In this document: positions 23,168 through 31,690 of the stretch, piece after piece | Position numbering within the stretch: position 1 is the stretch's first letter | How the letters are laid out: each line of letters starts with the position of its first letter | From: Actinomycetota bacterium | GTDB taxonomy: Bacteria > Actinomycetota > Aquicultoria > Aquicultorales > Aquicultoraceae | Length of the DNA: 37,673 nucleotides | Assembly (NCBI GenBank): GCA_018333515.1 | Contig: JAGXSZ010000002.1 | Location: forward strand, 1 to 37,673 | Reading direction: 5' to 3' | Program-made: the position numbers and the translations under genes | The notes under the pieces: generated by a model | Databases searched by the model: none | Told to the model about the DNA's origin: nothing | What the model saw: only the letters and a program-made list of their open reading frames with translations

Positions 23168-23208
23168 GTGCTATATTGAGAAAGTTTACACATATCGATT
23201 TATAGCAC
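23168..23208 (+). promoter_or_regulatory. 8-bp inverted repeat in the TPR leader
   Basis: GTGCTATA (23168-23175) and TATAGCAC (23201-23208) are perfect complements flanking a second possible promoter (TTGAGA..TTATAG). It may be an operator or an mRNA hairpin. Confidence 0.35.
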
Positions 23209-23275
23209 GGATAGCGCGAATCGGTTTGGAAATGGTAAGGACCATCGTGCGATGGATTAGAAGAGGTGAAGTTTT

Positions 23276-23818
23276 TTGAAGGGTAAAATCATAATTGCCT
23301 TGCTTATCGTAGCGGTAATCGTTGGCGCAGGATACGGCAGCTTTAGGGCCAAGAAGCAGTATGTCGAGCAGACGGCCATAGCTGAAAGCAAAGGGGATTT
23401 TGCGACCGCTATCAAGCACTTCAACAAAGTGGTACTGATCGAGCAGCTCAATCCGGTCAACATGGGAAAACCGACCGCGTCCGCGCATGTCTACAGGGCT
23501 CGGCTCTACTTCAACAACGGTGAGGTCAACAAAGCGCTGGAAGACCTAAATACAGCCGTAAAGATGGACAAGAAAAACCCTGAAGCACACTTCGGCATCG
23601 CGCTCATCAGGCTCCAAGAAGGCGACCTGAAGCAAGCAGAAAAAGCGCTGAGCATCGTTATTAAAGAGAGCCCGAAATGGGTAGAGCCGTATCTGAGCCG
23701 CTCGGTTGCGTACAGGAAGCTCGGTGAAAAAGATAAGGCCAAGGCCGACTTGGAGAAAGCCTTGAAGTTGGACCCGAAGAACGTGGCCGCTCAAACCGCG
23801 CTCGAGTTTCTTGAATAG
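23276..23818 (+). CDS. membrane-anchored TPR-repeat protein
   Basis: The 180-residue protein has an N-terminal helix (about 4-20) that anchors it or serves as an uncleaved signal. At least three tetratricopeptide repeats follow from about 35 to 178, with canonical small/aromatic positions (ALEDLNTAVKMDKKNPEAHF, then a final KAKADLEKALKLDPKN). TPRs are protein-binding scaffolds, and the client is unknown. TTG 23276 is preceded by AGAGGTGA. A strong terminator ends the unit, so the gene is monocistronic. Confidence 0.88.
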   Translation: MKGKIIIALLIVAVIVGAGYGSFRAKKQYVEQTAIAESKGDFATAIKHFNKVVLIEQLNPVNMGKPTASAHVYRARLYFNNGEVNKALEDLNTAVKMDKKNPEAHFGIALIRLQEGDLKQAEKALSIVIKESPKWVEPYLSRSVAYRKLGEKDKAKADLEKALKLDPKNVAAQTALEFLE

Positions 23819-23843
23819 AAAGTCTAGCGAATAGATAGTCCAT

Positions 23844-23872
23844 AAAAGCCCGCGCATGCGCGGGCTTTTTTT
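23844..23872 (+). terminator. intrinsic terminator after the TPR gene
   Basis: GCCCGCGCATGCGCGGGC (23848-23865) is fully self-complementary, is extended by AAAA and TTTT, and is followed by a T-run. Confidence 0.92.
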
Positions 23873-24111
23873 AATAGTAAAAGAACAAGAATCTCAATGG
23901 AACAGTTTCTGAAAGGGAAGATTCAGTCCTAGTTGAACGTCAATATCATAATTCGGGCGGCAAAAAACCGGATTTTGAGGCATAAGCGCCTTCTGGTAAA
24001 GTAGTTATGTTATGTTTAGCGGTAAATTTCCAGAATTATCCAAGGGAGGTATAAGCGATAGGCGAGAGACTAGACTTCGACAACTTAAGAGCATCGCTTG
24101 AACACCCGGTC

Positions 24112-25452
24112 GTGGGGGAGCTCAACCGGCTCTTTGAAGAGGCGGGGAAGGCGCTATATTTGGTAGGCGGGTCGGTTCGCGACGCGTTGCTCGGCCAAGT
24201 CCATGACGACCTCGATTTCGCCACCGACGCCCAGCCCGAGCAAATCATAAAAATCGTCAAGCCCTGGGCCGATAATCTGTGGCTCATCGGCATAAAATTC
24301 GGGACGGTCGCTCTCGGAAAAGGTCGATTGAAGATAGAGATTACCACACTCCGCAGCGAGCGCTATGAAGACGCAAGCCGGCATCCGGTTGTCGCGTTCG
24401 AGAGCGGGATAGAATTGGATTTGTCGCGCCGGGACTTCACCGTAAACGCGATGGCGCTGGACCGCGCCACAGGCGAGCTGATAGACCCTTTCCATGGCCA
24501 AGATGACCTGGTAAAACGGTTGTTACGCACCCCGCTCGGCCCCGAGCGGAGTTTCTTGGATGACCCGCTTCGCATGATGCGCGCCGTTCGCTTTGTCTCG
24601 ACGATGGGGATGGATTTGTCCGATGAGACCAGGGATGCGATAAGGCGATACAAGGGTGAGCTGGCGCGGGTGTCGAGCGAGCGCGTGCGCGATGAGTTCT
24701 CTAAGATTCTCACGGGCGGCGAGCCGTCAAAGGCATTGCGCCTGCTTATCGAGACCGGCCTGAGCGATGAGTTCGTCCCTGAGATATCGCGGCTGAAGGT
24801 CGCTCAAGACCCTGATTACCACCATAAAGATGTTCTGGAGCACACCTTGCTCGTAGTCGAACGCACCGAGCCTGAGCTGGCGCTTCGCTTGGCCGCGCTC
24901 TTTCATGATATCGGCAAGCCCGATACTAGGGAGATAATAGAGGGTAAAGTGACCTTCTACAACCACGACCACGTTAGCGCCTATGCGGCCAAGAAAAGGT
25001 TGCGCGCACTCAAATATCCGAAAGCGCTCATCGACGAGGTCTATGAGCTTATCTACCAGCACATGCGTGTCTACACTTATCGCATGGGCTGGACCGACAA
25101 AGCGGTTCGAAAGTATATTCGCGACGCCGGTAGTTTGCGCGAGAAGCTCAACGCGCTTATCCGAGCCGACTGTACGACTAAGAACCCGCGAAAGATGAAT
25201 CAGTCGCTTCGCGTCCTTGATGAGCTGGAAGAACGTATCGTCGAACTCGAGGCGGCAGAGGAGACGGCGAAGATACGCCCCCCCGTCGACGGCAACGAGG
25301 TTATGGAGTATTTGGGTATCGGCCCGGGCCCGCTGGTCGGCGAGATAATGCGCTTGCTGCTCGAAGCGCGGCTTGACGGCGAAATCAGCACTAAAGAGGA
25401 AGCGTTAGTGCTTGTCGACACGTGGGCAAGGGACAAGGGGCTCAAGGGATAA
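24112..25452 (+). CDS. cca: CCA-adding enzyme / poly(A) polymerase family tRNA nucleotidyltransferase with HD domain
   Basis: The 446-residue enzyme has the class II nucleotidyltransferase motif LVGGSVRDALLG at 17-28 and catalytic acids D33 and D35 (DDLDFAT). RRDFTVNAMA follows at 106-115, DPLRMMRAVRF at 151-161, and an HD domain with H265-D266 (FHDIGKPD). It adds or repairs the 3' CCA of tRNAs, which fits two local tRNA genes lacking a directly encoded CCA. The start is uncertain: GTG 24112 has no ribosome-binding site, while an excellent AAGGGAGG lies eight bases before an in-frame ATA at 24058, adding 18 plausible residues. I list the conventional start. Confidence 0.93.
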   Translation: MGELNRLFEEAGKALYLVGGSVRDALLGQVHDDLDFATDAQPEQIIKIVKPWADNLWLIGIKFGTVALGKGRLKIEITTLRSERYEDASRHPVVAFESGIELDLSRRDFTVNAMALDRATGELIDPFHGQDDLVKRLLRTPLGPERSFLDDPLRMMRAVRFVSTMGMDLSDETRDAIRRYKGELARVSSERVRDEFSKILTGGEPSKALRLLIETGLSDEFVPEISRLKVAQDPDYHHKDVLEHTLLVVERTEPELALRLAALFHDIGKPDTREIIEGKVTFYNHDHVSAYAAKKRLRALKYPKALIDEVYELIYQHMRVYTYRMGWTDKAVRKYIRDAGSLREKLNALIRADCTTKNPRKMNQSLRVLDELEERIVELEAAEETAKIRPPVDGNEVMEYLGIGPGPLVGEIMRLLLEARLDGEISTKEEALVLVDTWARDKGLKG

Positions 25453-25775
25453 GCGACCCACCCCTACTTCCCCAACCGCTTACCTGCGAAAAGAGGAGGA
25501 GGGAGGAGCCTCGCGGTTTGCTATAGAACAAGTGTTTGAGTTTCGCGGGAGCCGGCGCGTCTAGCCTTGGTTGTTTCGCGCCGACGCCGGATTGTCCTCG
25601 TGCGAGCCGGATATGCGCATAAGCCACTGAACCCAAGTCTTTCCAGTAAGAGCCTTCAACCGTCATAAATTGATACGAGGTCTCAGTCTCAATTGAGGGC
25701 AAAATCGGGGGAAAGAGGGAAGGGGGCGCACCCGCGTTTTAGTCGCGCGGGCAAGCTAAACTGCGCTATGATTGG
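25453..25775. other. intergenic region between convergent genes
   Basis: No gene is supported. CCCGCG..CGCGGG near 25732-25752 is a short hairpin that may end either neighbour, and CTCAATTGAG at 25688-25697 is a small palindrome. An 86-codon minus-strand frame shows no family features. Confidence 0.4.
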
Positions 25776-26960
25776 TCATAGGCCGAGGCGTGTTACATAG
25801 ATATCCCATACGCTTAGCGGCTCGGAGAGGACGGTTATCTCGCATGGCAGGTGTTTATTGAGGTACCCCTCGAGTTCCCGGCGGTCGAATTCGACAGCCG
25901 CACTCTTATACGGAAAGCGACTGTTGCCGGCTGTTAACCCAAGATAAACACGGTCGATTTCTTTATTGCTTCGACCGGCGAGTCGAATCTTCCCCTTTAA
26001 CTCATTGAGGATACGCGGCATTACCGTTTGTGTTCCCCTGTTTTCACAATCGATAGTAATCGACACGAAGCGCGAGTTTCTACCCGAACTACCGTCTTTA
26101 TGGCGCTTATTGCCGTGCTGTGTCGATATCGCGGATGTGCGACGCGCCCCGCCGGTGCTCCGCGCGACGGTTTTTTCCGCCGTTGCGGCGGCCCGTATCG
26201 CTTGCGCCGCCAGCCGGGCCATGCCGTTGCGGTTTTTAATCGGGATGCCGGCGCGCGGAAATCGCGCGATCGTGCTATCTATGTTGTTGTCTCGAAGCAC
26301 CTCTTCGAGCAGCTTGAGCGGCACGGCGTCTCGCGTAAACCAGTGCGCGGCGTAAGTCTCCCCCGCGTGATTCGTGACGGGGACAATCAAGATATCCGGC
26401 GCGAGCGCGAGAGACCCGACGTGATGGGCGCCGTCGAAAATAACGCAGCGTATTACGCCGGCCGCGCGAAGTCGCTTCACCGCGCGCTCTCCCCACTTGC
26501 CGCCGCGAAGAGTATCCGAGGCGGTCGCCTCGACAATCGCATCTACCTTTCCGGCCGCGGCGGCCGCGTCGATTGCTTCGATGAGTCTCCTCCGCGCCGC
26601 CCCGCTTTTGCCGACGAGGTCGAGCGGCTCGATGGTCGCGATTACGAAGCCGCCGGCTTTCCGCGGCCGTTCCAGGCTTGCGAGGTTCGAGGATGAGACG
26701 ACGGTTATGTCGTCGTTTATCAGGGCGGTGAGCTTTGCGGGGGAAAGCGAAGTCGGTCTCGGTAAGTCGTCGGCCTTGGAAACGGATACGAGGTCGATAC
26801 GTGAGAGAATCGCCCCCGCGATAAAGGATTGCCCGTTTTGGATGATGGGAGAGCGGGTCCACGGGCCGTTTTGCAGCGCGAGGATGCCGATGGCGGTGGG
26901 CGCGAGCACCACGATAAGGAGTGTCGCTAGTATGAGTCTTCGCTTCGCGCCGCCCCGCAT
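25776..26960 (-). CDS. membrane-anchored protein of unknown function
   Basis: The 394-residue protein has a short basic N-terminus, one hydrophobic helix at about 9-28, then a large extracytoplasmic region. The middle contains alternating hydrophobic strands (VDAIVEAT, RCVIFDGA, DILIVPVTN) that suggest an alpha/beta fold. A basic, low-complexity stretch at about 265-297 (ARRTSAISTQHGNKRHKDGS) separates it from a C-terminal alpha/beta domain. I do not recognise the family or any catalytic motif. ATG 26960 has AGAAGGGAAG upstream. It is oriented opposite to the CCA enzyme and the tRNA on either side. Confidence 0.7.
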   Translation of the reverse strand: MRGGAKRRLILATLLIVVLAPTAIGILALQNGPWTRSPIIQNGQSFIAGAILSRIDLVSVSKADDLPRPTSLSPAKLTALINDDITVVSSSNLASLERPRKAGGFVIATIEPLDLVGKSGAARRRLIEAIDAAAAAGKVDAIVEATASDTLRGGKWGERAVKRLRAAGVIRCVIFDGAHHVGSLALAPDILIVPVTNHAGETYAAHWFTRDAVPLKLLEEVLRDNNIDSTIARFPRAGIPIKNRNGMARLAAQAIRAAATAEKTVARSTGGARRTSAISTQHGNKRHKDGSSGRNSRFVSITIDCENRGTQTVMPRILNELKGKIRLAGRSNKEIDRVYLGLTAGNSRFPYKSAAVEFDRRELEGYLNKHLPCEITVLSEPLSVWDIYVTRLGL

Positions 26961-27003
26961 TGGACTTCCCTTCTAAAACGTTATAAGACAATCGTTCTTT
27001 TAT

Positions 27004-27031
27004 TTGAGTTTTCCCCAGAATTCGGGATAAT
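27004..27031 (+). promoter_or_regulatory. candidate tRNA-Val promoter
   Basis: TTGAGT (27004-27009) and GATAAT (27026-27031) are separated by 16 bp, 33 bp before the tRNA. Confidence 0.45.
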
Positions 27032-27064
27032 AACTATCAGGGCACTTATTGCCAAACATGATAC

Positions 27065-27136
27065 GGGCGTTTAGCTCAGCGGGAGAGCACTGCCTTCACA
27101 CGGCAGGGGTCACTGGTTCAATCCCAGTAACGCCCA
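27065..27136 (+). tRNA. tRNA-Val (anticodon CAC)
   Basis: The acceptor stem is GGGCGTT/AACGCCC, the D-arm is AGCTCAGCGGGAGAGC, and the anticodon arm CTGCC-TTCACAC-GGCAG places CAC at the anticodon. The T-arm is CTGG-TTCAATC-CCAG and the discriminator is A. A CCA end is not directly encoded. CAC reads GUG valine codons. Confidence 0.95.
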
Positions 27137-27321
27137 CAGGTCAGAGGCCTGGAATCGCCAAGATTGGGGTTCTAGGCTTTTATCGTAAGCATATCCCCAA
27201 TGTAAATCGTAGCAGGCAAGCCCGTCGTTATTAAAAAAAGCCCAAAACGGTTATCATCTAAAGTAGATGTTCCAGCGTATTACGGTGCCTTGTAGATTTT
27301 ATGCTAGCGATTGAGGTATTG

Positions 27322-28410
27322 ATGAACGGCGGAAAGCGGTTTTTGCACGCGGCTCTGCGCCTCATGGGCGCGATGATAAATTTTGTTGCCGTCTCCCTGC
27401 TGGTATTCTTTGTCACCCTCTACCTTACCGATTCATTCATGTTTACCGATATCTCGACCTCGTGCGTGACGTGTAAGAAGCCGGGCTTTGAGCTGGCGAG
27501 CCCCTTTCACGATGTCAACGGTGACGGAAAAATCACGGTCGATGAATGGCGGGTCGTTATCTCTCCGACTACGACCAATCCGAAGGTAGAGCCCGAACTC
27601 AACCCGACCGAGCAGCAGCGCGTCGCCCTCGAGCGTGTTAACTACTATCGCGACTTCGTCGGCCTCAAGGACGTCACGCTCAACGAGGCGATAAACAAGG
27701 CCGCGCAAGCCCATGCTAAATATAACGTCGCCCACACCCAGTCCGGGCACGACGAGTCGCCCGACAAAGAGGGATTCACCGGCATATGGCCGTGGGACCG
27801 GATAAAATTCTTTGGATATGATAATTTCACTTACGCTACCGAGGTGGCTAGCATGCGCTGGGCCTCACACGACTACTTGCTCCAAATCGACCCGAAGTGG
27901 GCGGTCGACGGTTGGGTCGACACCGTCTACCATCGCCTTCCGATAATAAGCCCGCGGGTCTTCGAGGCGGGTTTCGGCGCCGCCAAAGTCGAGAAGCGTC
28001 TCGCCTATGTGATGGACTTCGCCAACCCGGGTTTTTCCGAAGTAAAAAGGGTGGTACACTATCCGGTCGACCGGCAGAGCGACGTGCCTTTTGAGTTCAA
28101 AGGGGATGAGATTCCCGACCCGCTTCCGGGGAAGAAATACCCCGTCGGCTACCCCATAACCGTCACGTTTAACGGATACGGGAGTATAAAGATCATCGGT
28201 TACGAAGTGCGCGACTCCAACGGGGTTAGTATCCCGTGTTATCGGCTGTTGCCCTACTCCGACCGGTTTATCAGGGACTCGCTGGCGCTCATCCCGAAGG
28301 CGCCGCTTGAGCGCGGAACGGCATATGAGGTAAAGATAGAAGCGCTTGCCGACGATGACCCTATCCACCTGGATTGGTCGTTTACGACGAGCATCTCGGC
28401 GCGCGATTAG
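27322..28410 (+). CDS. membrane-anchored CAP/SCP-domain protein with EF-hand-like loop
   Basis: The 362-residue protein has an N-terminal anchor at about 20-37, then C48-x2-C51, then a DVNGDGKITVDEW calcium-loop motif at 64-76. A CAP (SCP/PR1) domain follows at about 97-240, with LERVNYYRDFVGL and AAQAHAKYNV at its start. A C-terminal beta domain covers about 265-355. CAP proteins are secreted proteins of varied and often unknown role. GAGG before ATG 27322 supports that start over 27301. The dockerin/EF-like loop beside a CAP domain is an uncommon combination. It lies directly after tRNA-Val and before the transketolase pair. Confidence 0.78.
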   Translation: MNGGKRFLHAALRLMGAMINFVAVSLLVFFVTLYLTDSFMFTDISTSCVTCKKPGFELASPFHDVNGDGKITVDEWRVVISPTTTNPKVEPELNPTEQQRVALERVNYYRDFVGLKDVTLNEAINKAAQAHAKYNVAHTQSGHDESPDKEGFTGIWPWDRIKFFGYDNFTYATEVASMRWASHDYLLQIDPKWAVDGWVDTVYHRLPIISPRVFEAGFGAAKVEKRLAYVMDFANPGFSEVKRVVHYPVDRQSDVPFEFKGDEIPDPLPGKKYPVGYPITVTFNGYGSIKIIGYEVRDSNGVSIPCYRLLPYSDRFIRDSLALIPKAPLERGTAYEVKIEALADDDPIHLDWSFTTSISARD

Positions 28411-28488
28411 TTTGAAGGGATTATTCTGAAACATCGGGGAGGTGGCGTACTGACAATATCCGACCTTGAAAGACTCGAGCTTGAGGCT

Positions 28489-29319
28489 ATGGCGAATACG
28501 ATTCGCCGGGATATCATCGGCATGCTGGTTTCCGCCGGAAGCGGGCATGCCGGCGGCCCGCTCGGGATGGCGGAGGTCTTTACCGCACTCTATTTTCACA
28601 TCATGAGACACGACCCCGTCAACCCCGACTGGGGGGAGCGCGACCGGCTCGTGCTCTCGAACGGGCACATCTGCGCGGTACGCTATGCGGCGATGGCGCG
28701 ATCGGGCTACTTCCCCATCGACGAGTTGCCGACCTATCGCAAAATCGATTCCCGATTACAGGGGCATCCCCATAACCTCTCCCTGCCCGGCCTGGAGAAT
28801 ACCGGCGGCCCCCTCGGGCAAGGGCTGTCACAGGCTATTGGGAGATGCCTGGCGGCGCGGATGGACGATAAGGATTACCGGGTTTATTGCGTGATGAGCG
28901 ATGGTGAGCACGACGAGGGGCAGACCTGGGAGGCGCTCATGTTCGCGGGCAACCATAGATTGCGTAACCTGACGACGCTATTAGACAGGAACAACATCCA
29001 AATCGACGGGCACACCGAAGACATCTTTCCTCTCGAGCCGCTACGGGCGAAATATGAGGCTGTCAATTGGCATGTGATAGAGATTGACGGGCACAATATT
29101 CGCCGGATAATCGAGGCGTGCGAGGAGGCCAAGGCGGTCTACGAGAAGCCGACGGTTATAATTTGCCACACGATTCCGGGCAAAGGGGTCGACTACATGG
29201 AAAACGAGTCTGAGTGGCACGGCAAAGCGCCCTCGGCCGAGATGGGTGAGCGCGCGATAGGGCAGCTGCGCGCCGAGGGCGCGCGGATACGGAATGAGAT
29301 AGAGAAGTTGAGGGGATAA
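28489..29319 (+). CDS. transketolase, N-terminal (TPP-binding) subunit
   Basis: The 276-residue subunit holds the thiamine-diphosphate half of transketolase: GSGHAGGPLG near 18-27, then VMSDGEHDEGQTWEA with NN further on (LDRNNIQIDG), which binds the metal-diphosphate. The bacterial GDG is SDG here. The second half is the next gene, 73 bp on. Split transketolases are usual in archaea and many anaerobes. An in-frame CTG at 28450 lies seven bases after GGGGAGG and would add 13 residues (TISDLERLELEA) that restore the family N-terminus, so the true start may be CTG; I list ATG. Confidence 0.92.
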   Translation: MANTIRRDIIGMLVSAGSGHAGGPLGMAEVFTALYFHIMRHDPVNPDWGERDRLVLSNGHICAVRYAAMARSGYFPIDELPTYRKIDSRLQGHPHNLSLPGLENTGGPLGQGLSQAIGRCLAARMDDKDYRVYCVMSDGEHDEGQTWEALMFAGNHRLRNLTTLLDRNNIQIDGHTEDIFPLEPLRAKYEAVNWHVIEIDGHNIRRIIEACEEAKAVYEKPTVIICHTIPGKGVDYMENESEWHGKAPSAEMGERAIGQLRAEGARIRNEIEKLRG

Positions 29320-29392
29320 GGGATTTAAGATTCGAGAAGTGTAATGCGGAATTGCGGTGCATGACTGCTAGATTATCACGCTTAAGGGGGTT

Positions 29393-30388
29393 ATGAAAAT
29401 CGTCAACCACGACGTCTGTCTGGTCGAGCCGTTATTCGGCGACGATATTGAGAAAGAGGCTACGCGCGACGGGTATGGCCGGGCGCTCCTGGAGCTTGGC
29501 GAAACCGACCCCGATGTAGTGGTGCTGAGCGGGGATTTGACCGAGTCGACCCGGACAATCGAATTCTCCAAGCGCTATCCCGAGCGCTTTATCGAAGCGG
29601 GTGTCGCCGAGCAGAACATGGCGGGTATGGCCGCGGGCCTCGCGTTTGAGGGGAAGATACCTTTTGTCAGTTCGTTCGCGGTCTTCTCGCCGGGCAGAAA
29701 CTGGGACCAGATACGGGTCGGCATCTGCTACAGCAAGGCGAACGTGAAAATCGCCGGCTCGCACACCGGCTTGACGACCGGCGGCGACGGCGCAACGCAC
29801 CAGGCCCTCGAAGATATCGCGATGATGCGCTGCCTACCTAATATGGTCGTCCTGGCCCCATGCGACGCGGTCGAGACGAGAAAGGCGACTCTCGCCGCCG
29901 CAAGGCATAATGGCCCGGTATACATCCGCTTCGCGCGAGAAAAAACGCCGGTCTTCACGACGGAGGAGACCCCGTTTGAAATCGGCAAAGCGGTTGTGCT
30001 TAGGGAAGGCTACGACGCCGCCATCGTCGCGTGCGGTACGATGGTCTACCTCGCCCTGCAGGCCTCCGAAGGGCTTGCGGCATGCGGATTATCCGTAAGG
30101 GTGGTGGATAGCCCATCTATAAAACCCATCGATATCGAGACGATAGTCGCCGCCGCGAAAGAGACGGGGGCCATTGTGACCTGCGAGGAGCACCAGATTT
30201 ACGGCGGTCTCGGCGGCGCGGTCGCGGAGGTGTCGGCAAAGCGTTTCCCGGTGCCGCAGGAGTTTGTCGGTGTCGATGATACCTTCGGCGAGTCCGGTGA
30301 GCCGCGCGAGCTGTGGGATAAATACGGTCTCACGGTCGAACATATCATGGAGGCCGTGACGCAGGCTGTCGCGCGTAAGGCTCGATGA
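29393..30388 (+). CDS. transketolase, C-terminal (pyrimidine-binding) subunit
   Basis: The 331-residue subunit has the PYR domain with the catalytic glutamate region FIEAGVAEQNMAGMAAGLA near 62-80, and FVSSFAVF. The C-terminal transketolase domain begins at about 195 (AIVACGTMV, then CEEHQIYGGLGGAVAE). The start at ATG 29393 follows AAGGGGG. It would assemble with the previous gene product into a full transketolase for the non-oxidative pentose phosphate route. A perfect palindromic terminator follows. The DXS family shares the fold, but the length and motifs fit split transketolase. Confidence 0.92.
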   Translation: MKIVNHDVCLVEPLFGDDIEKEATRDGYGRALLELGETDPDVVVLSGDLTESTRTIEFSKRYPERFIEAGVAEQNMAGMAAGLAFEGKIPFVSSFAVFSPGRNWDQIRVGICYSKANVKIAGSHTGLTTGGDGATHQALEDIAMMRCLPNMVVLAPCDAVETRKATLAAARHNGPVYIRFAREKTPVFTTEETPFEIGKAVVLREGYDAAIVACGTMVYLALQASEGLAACGLSVRVVDSPSIKPIDIETIVAAAKETGAIVTCEEHQIYGGLGGAVAEVSAKRFPVPQEFVGVDDTFGESGEPRELWDKYGLTVEHIMEAVTQAVARKAR

Positions 30389-30420
30389 AATAGCGGGTAT
30401 ATACAGCATGTACGGCGGAA

Positions 30421-30450
30421 CAAAAAGAGGGGAGCGCTCCCCTCTTTTTG
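30421..30450. terminator. bidirectional intrinsic terminator
   Basis: A 30-bp perfect palindrome has AAAAAGAGGGGAGC as its left core and ends in TTTTTG. It lies between convergent genes and ends both transcripts. Confidence 0.93.
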
Positions 30451-30498
30451 TGATTCCTGCGGCACATGTCTATGCGTGAGCCTTGCGCGTTTGGATGA

Positions 30499-31653
30499 TT
30501 AATCGCAACTGCGGTCGCGTTTGCGGTCGCGGACGATGTTGTGCGCCGCGTCACGGATCATGTCGCTGAGCTGTTGGTGTGCTTGCCGGCGCGAGCCGCT
30601 TGTGCTAGATTCGGTCGTTGCGTTCATCGCTTGGGTCGAGCCGGTGGTGCTCGATGATATTGTGCTCGATGAAGTCGTGTTCAGGGTCGTCGAACTAGCC
30701 GGACTCGTGCTCGAGGTGGTAGCGTGGGCTGGTCGAACGCTCTTGACACATATGGTGTCACAGCCCTTGAAGTGCTTACCGCCATCGGTCATACCGGTGA
30801 GACATAGGTTCTGCTCGCCTATTTCGAGGTCGAGGTCTTCTGCTTTGAATATCAGCATCATGTCCGGCTTGCCGTCGCCGTTTAGGTCTGCGCGGACCCT
30901 AGGGATCGACGTCGGTGATGCGCCATCGAGCCTGATGCTGCCTCTCTTGACCTTTGAGACATCGAGCGACGCGCTACCGTATAGGAATACTCTCACCGCC
31001 ATCGGCCGATCTTTGATGAGACAATCGGGCACAATGTCGATTCTAGCGGGTATGACGACCGTTGTTGTGGTTGTGGGTTGTGTGGTGGTCGTGGTCGGCG
31101 GCTGCGTTGTTGTTGTGGTCGGCGGCTGCGTTGTTGTTGTGGTTGTGGGTTGTGTGGTGGTTGTGGTCGGCGGCGCCGTGACGGTTATCGTCATCGAGGT
31201 CACTCCGAACGTATCGTCACCCGCGCTGCCGTCGTTGTCCGATGAGACGAACGCACCATTTAAGGCTATCGTTTGGGCTATCGCGGGCGCTGTGAGCGTG
31301 AAGCTAAAAGTTCGCGTGACCTTTGTCGAGTGGACGATTTCAGAGCCGGAGAGCATCGTGTTGGTGCCCGCGGTTAATGTTCCCGCCGTCACACCGAAAT
31401 CGATGCCCGCTCCCGTCGTGGACGAACCGCCAACGACCGTTACCGTGTACAGGGCGCTCTCTCCTGTAGTCAGGCTTGCCGGCCCGACAATAGTCGCGGT
31501 AGGCTTCGGCGTTCCCGTAGAGTGACAACCGCCATTGCCGCAACCAGTCGTCGTCCTGCCCGCAAAGCCTCCGGTTAGTGCTGAAACGGTAGCGTAACTC
31601 GCCAATACCATTATGAGCGCGCCGCCAAGAATGAACCAAATTCTTTTTCTCAT
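30499..31653 (-). CDS. secreted haem-motif protein (choice-of-anchor V/Reeler-like) with Thr-rich linkers
   Basis: The 384-residue protein has a signal peptide (about 1-25). A cysteine-histidine motif C38-x4-C43-H44 (CGNGGCH) is an unusual spacing for covalent c-type haem. A beta domain follows (TGESALYTVTV, then IDFGVTAGTL) that matches the choice-of-anchor V/Reeler group, where a C-x-x-CH motif normally sits at this place. A TTTTTQPP repeat linker at about 160-205 leads to a second domain with a DLNGDGKPDM calcium-like loop at about 259-268 and C-x4-C pairs, then a Ser/Thr tail. A perfect AAAGGAGG precedes ATG 31653. It may bind haem at the surface, but the ligand is unproven. Confidence 0.78.
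   Translation of the reverse strand: MRKRIWFILGGALIMVLASYATVSALTGGFAGRTTTGCGNGGCHSTGTPKPTATIVGPASLTTGESALYTVTVVGGSSTTGAGIDFGVTAGTLTAGTNTMLSGSEIVHSTKVTRTFSFTLTAPAIAQTIALNGAFVSSDNDGSAGDDTFGVTSMTITVTAPPTTTTTQPTTTTTTQPPTTTTTQPPTTTTTQPTTTTTVVIPARIDIVPDCLIKDRPMAVRVFLYGSASLDVSKVKRGSIRLDGASPTSIPRVRADLNGDGKPDMMLIFKAEDLDLEIGEQNLCLTGMTDGGKHFKGCDTICVKSVRPAHATTSSTSPASSTTLNTTSSSTISSSTTGSTQAMNATTESSTSGSRRQAHQQLSDMIRDAAHNIVRDRKRDRSCD
31060..31172. repeat. 24-nt in-frame tandem repeats coding the Thr-rich linker
   Basis: A 24-nt unit beginning CGGCGGCTGCGTTG repeats exactly twice, with degenerate flanking copies. On the minus strand it codes the eight-residue unit TTTTTQPP. Such repeats vary in number by slippage. 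Confidence 0.8.
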
Positions 31654-31690
31654 AAATTCACCTCCTTTGCCGAGACTATGCTTAGTAAAT

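Noticed and set aside
30521-31525. 334-codon plus-strand open frame
   Set aside because: It is the antisense shadow of the Thr-repeat gene; the repeat codons make long Val-rich reading on the other strand. The minus gene has a signal peptide and a perfect ribosome-binding site.
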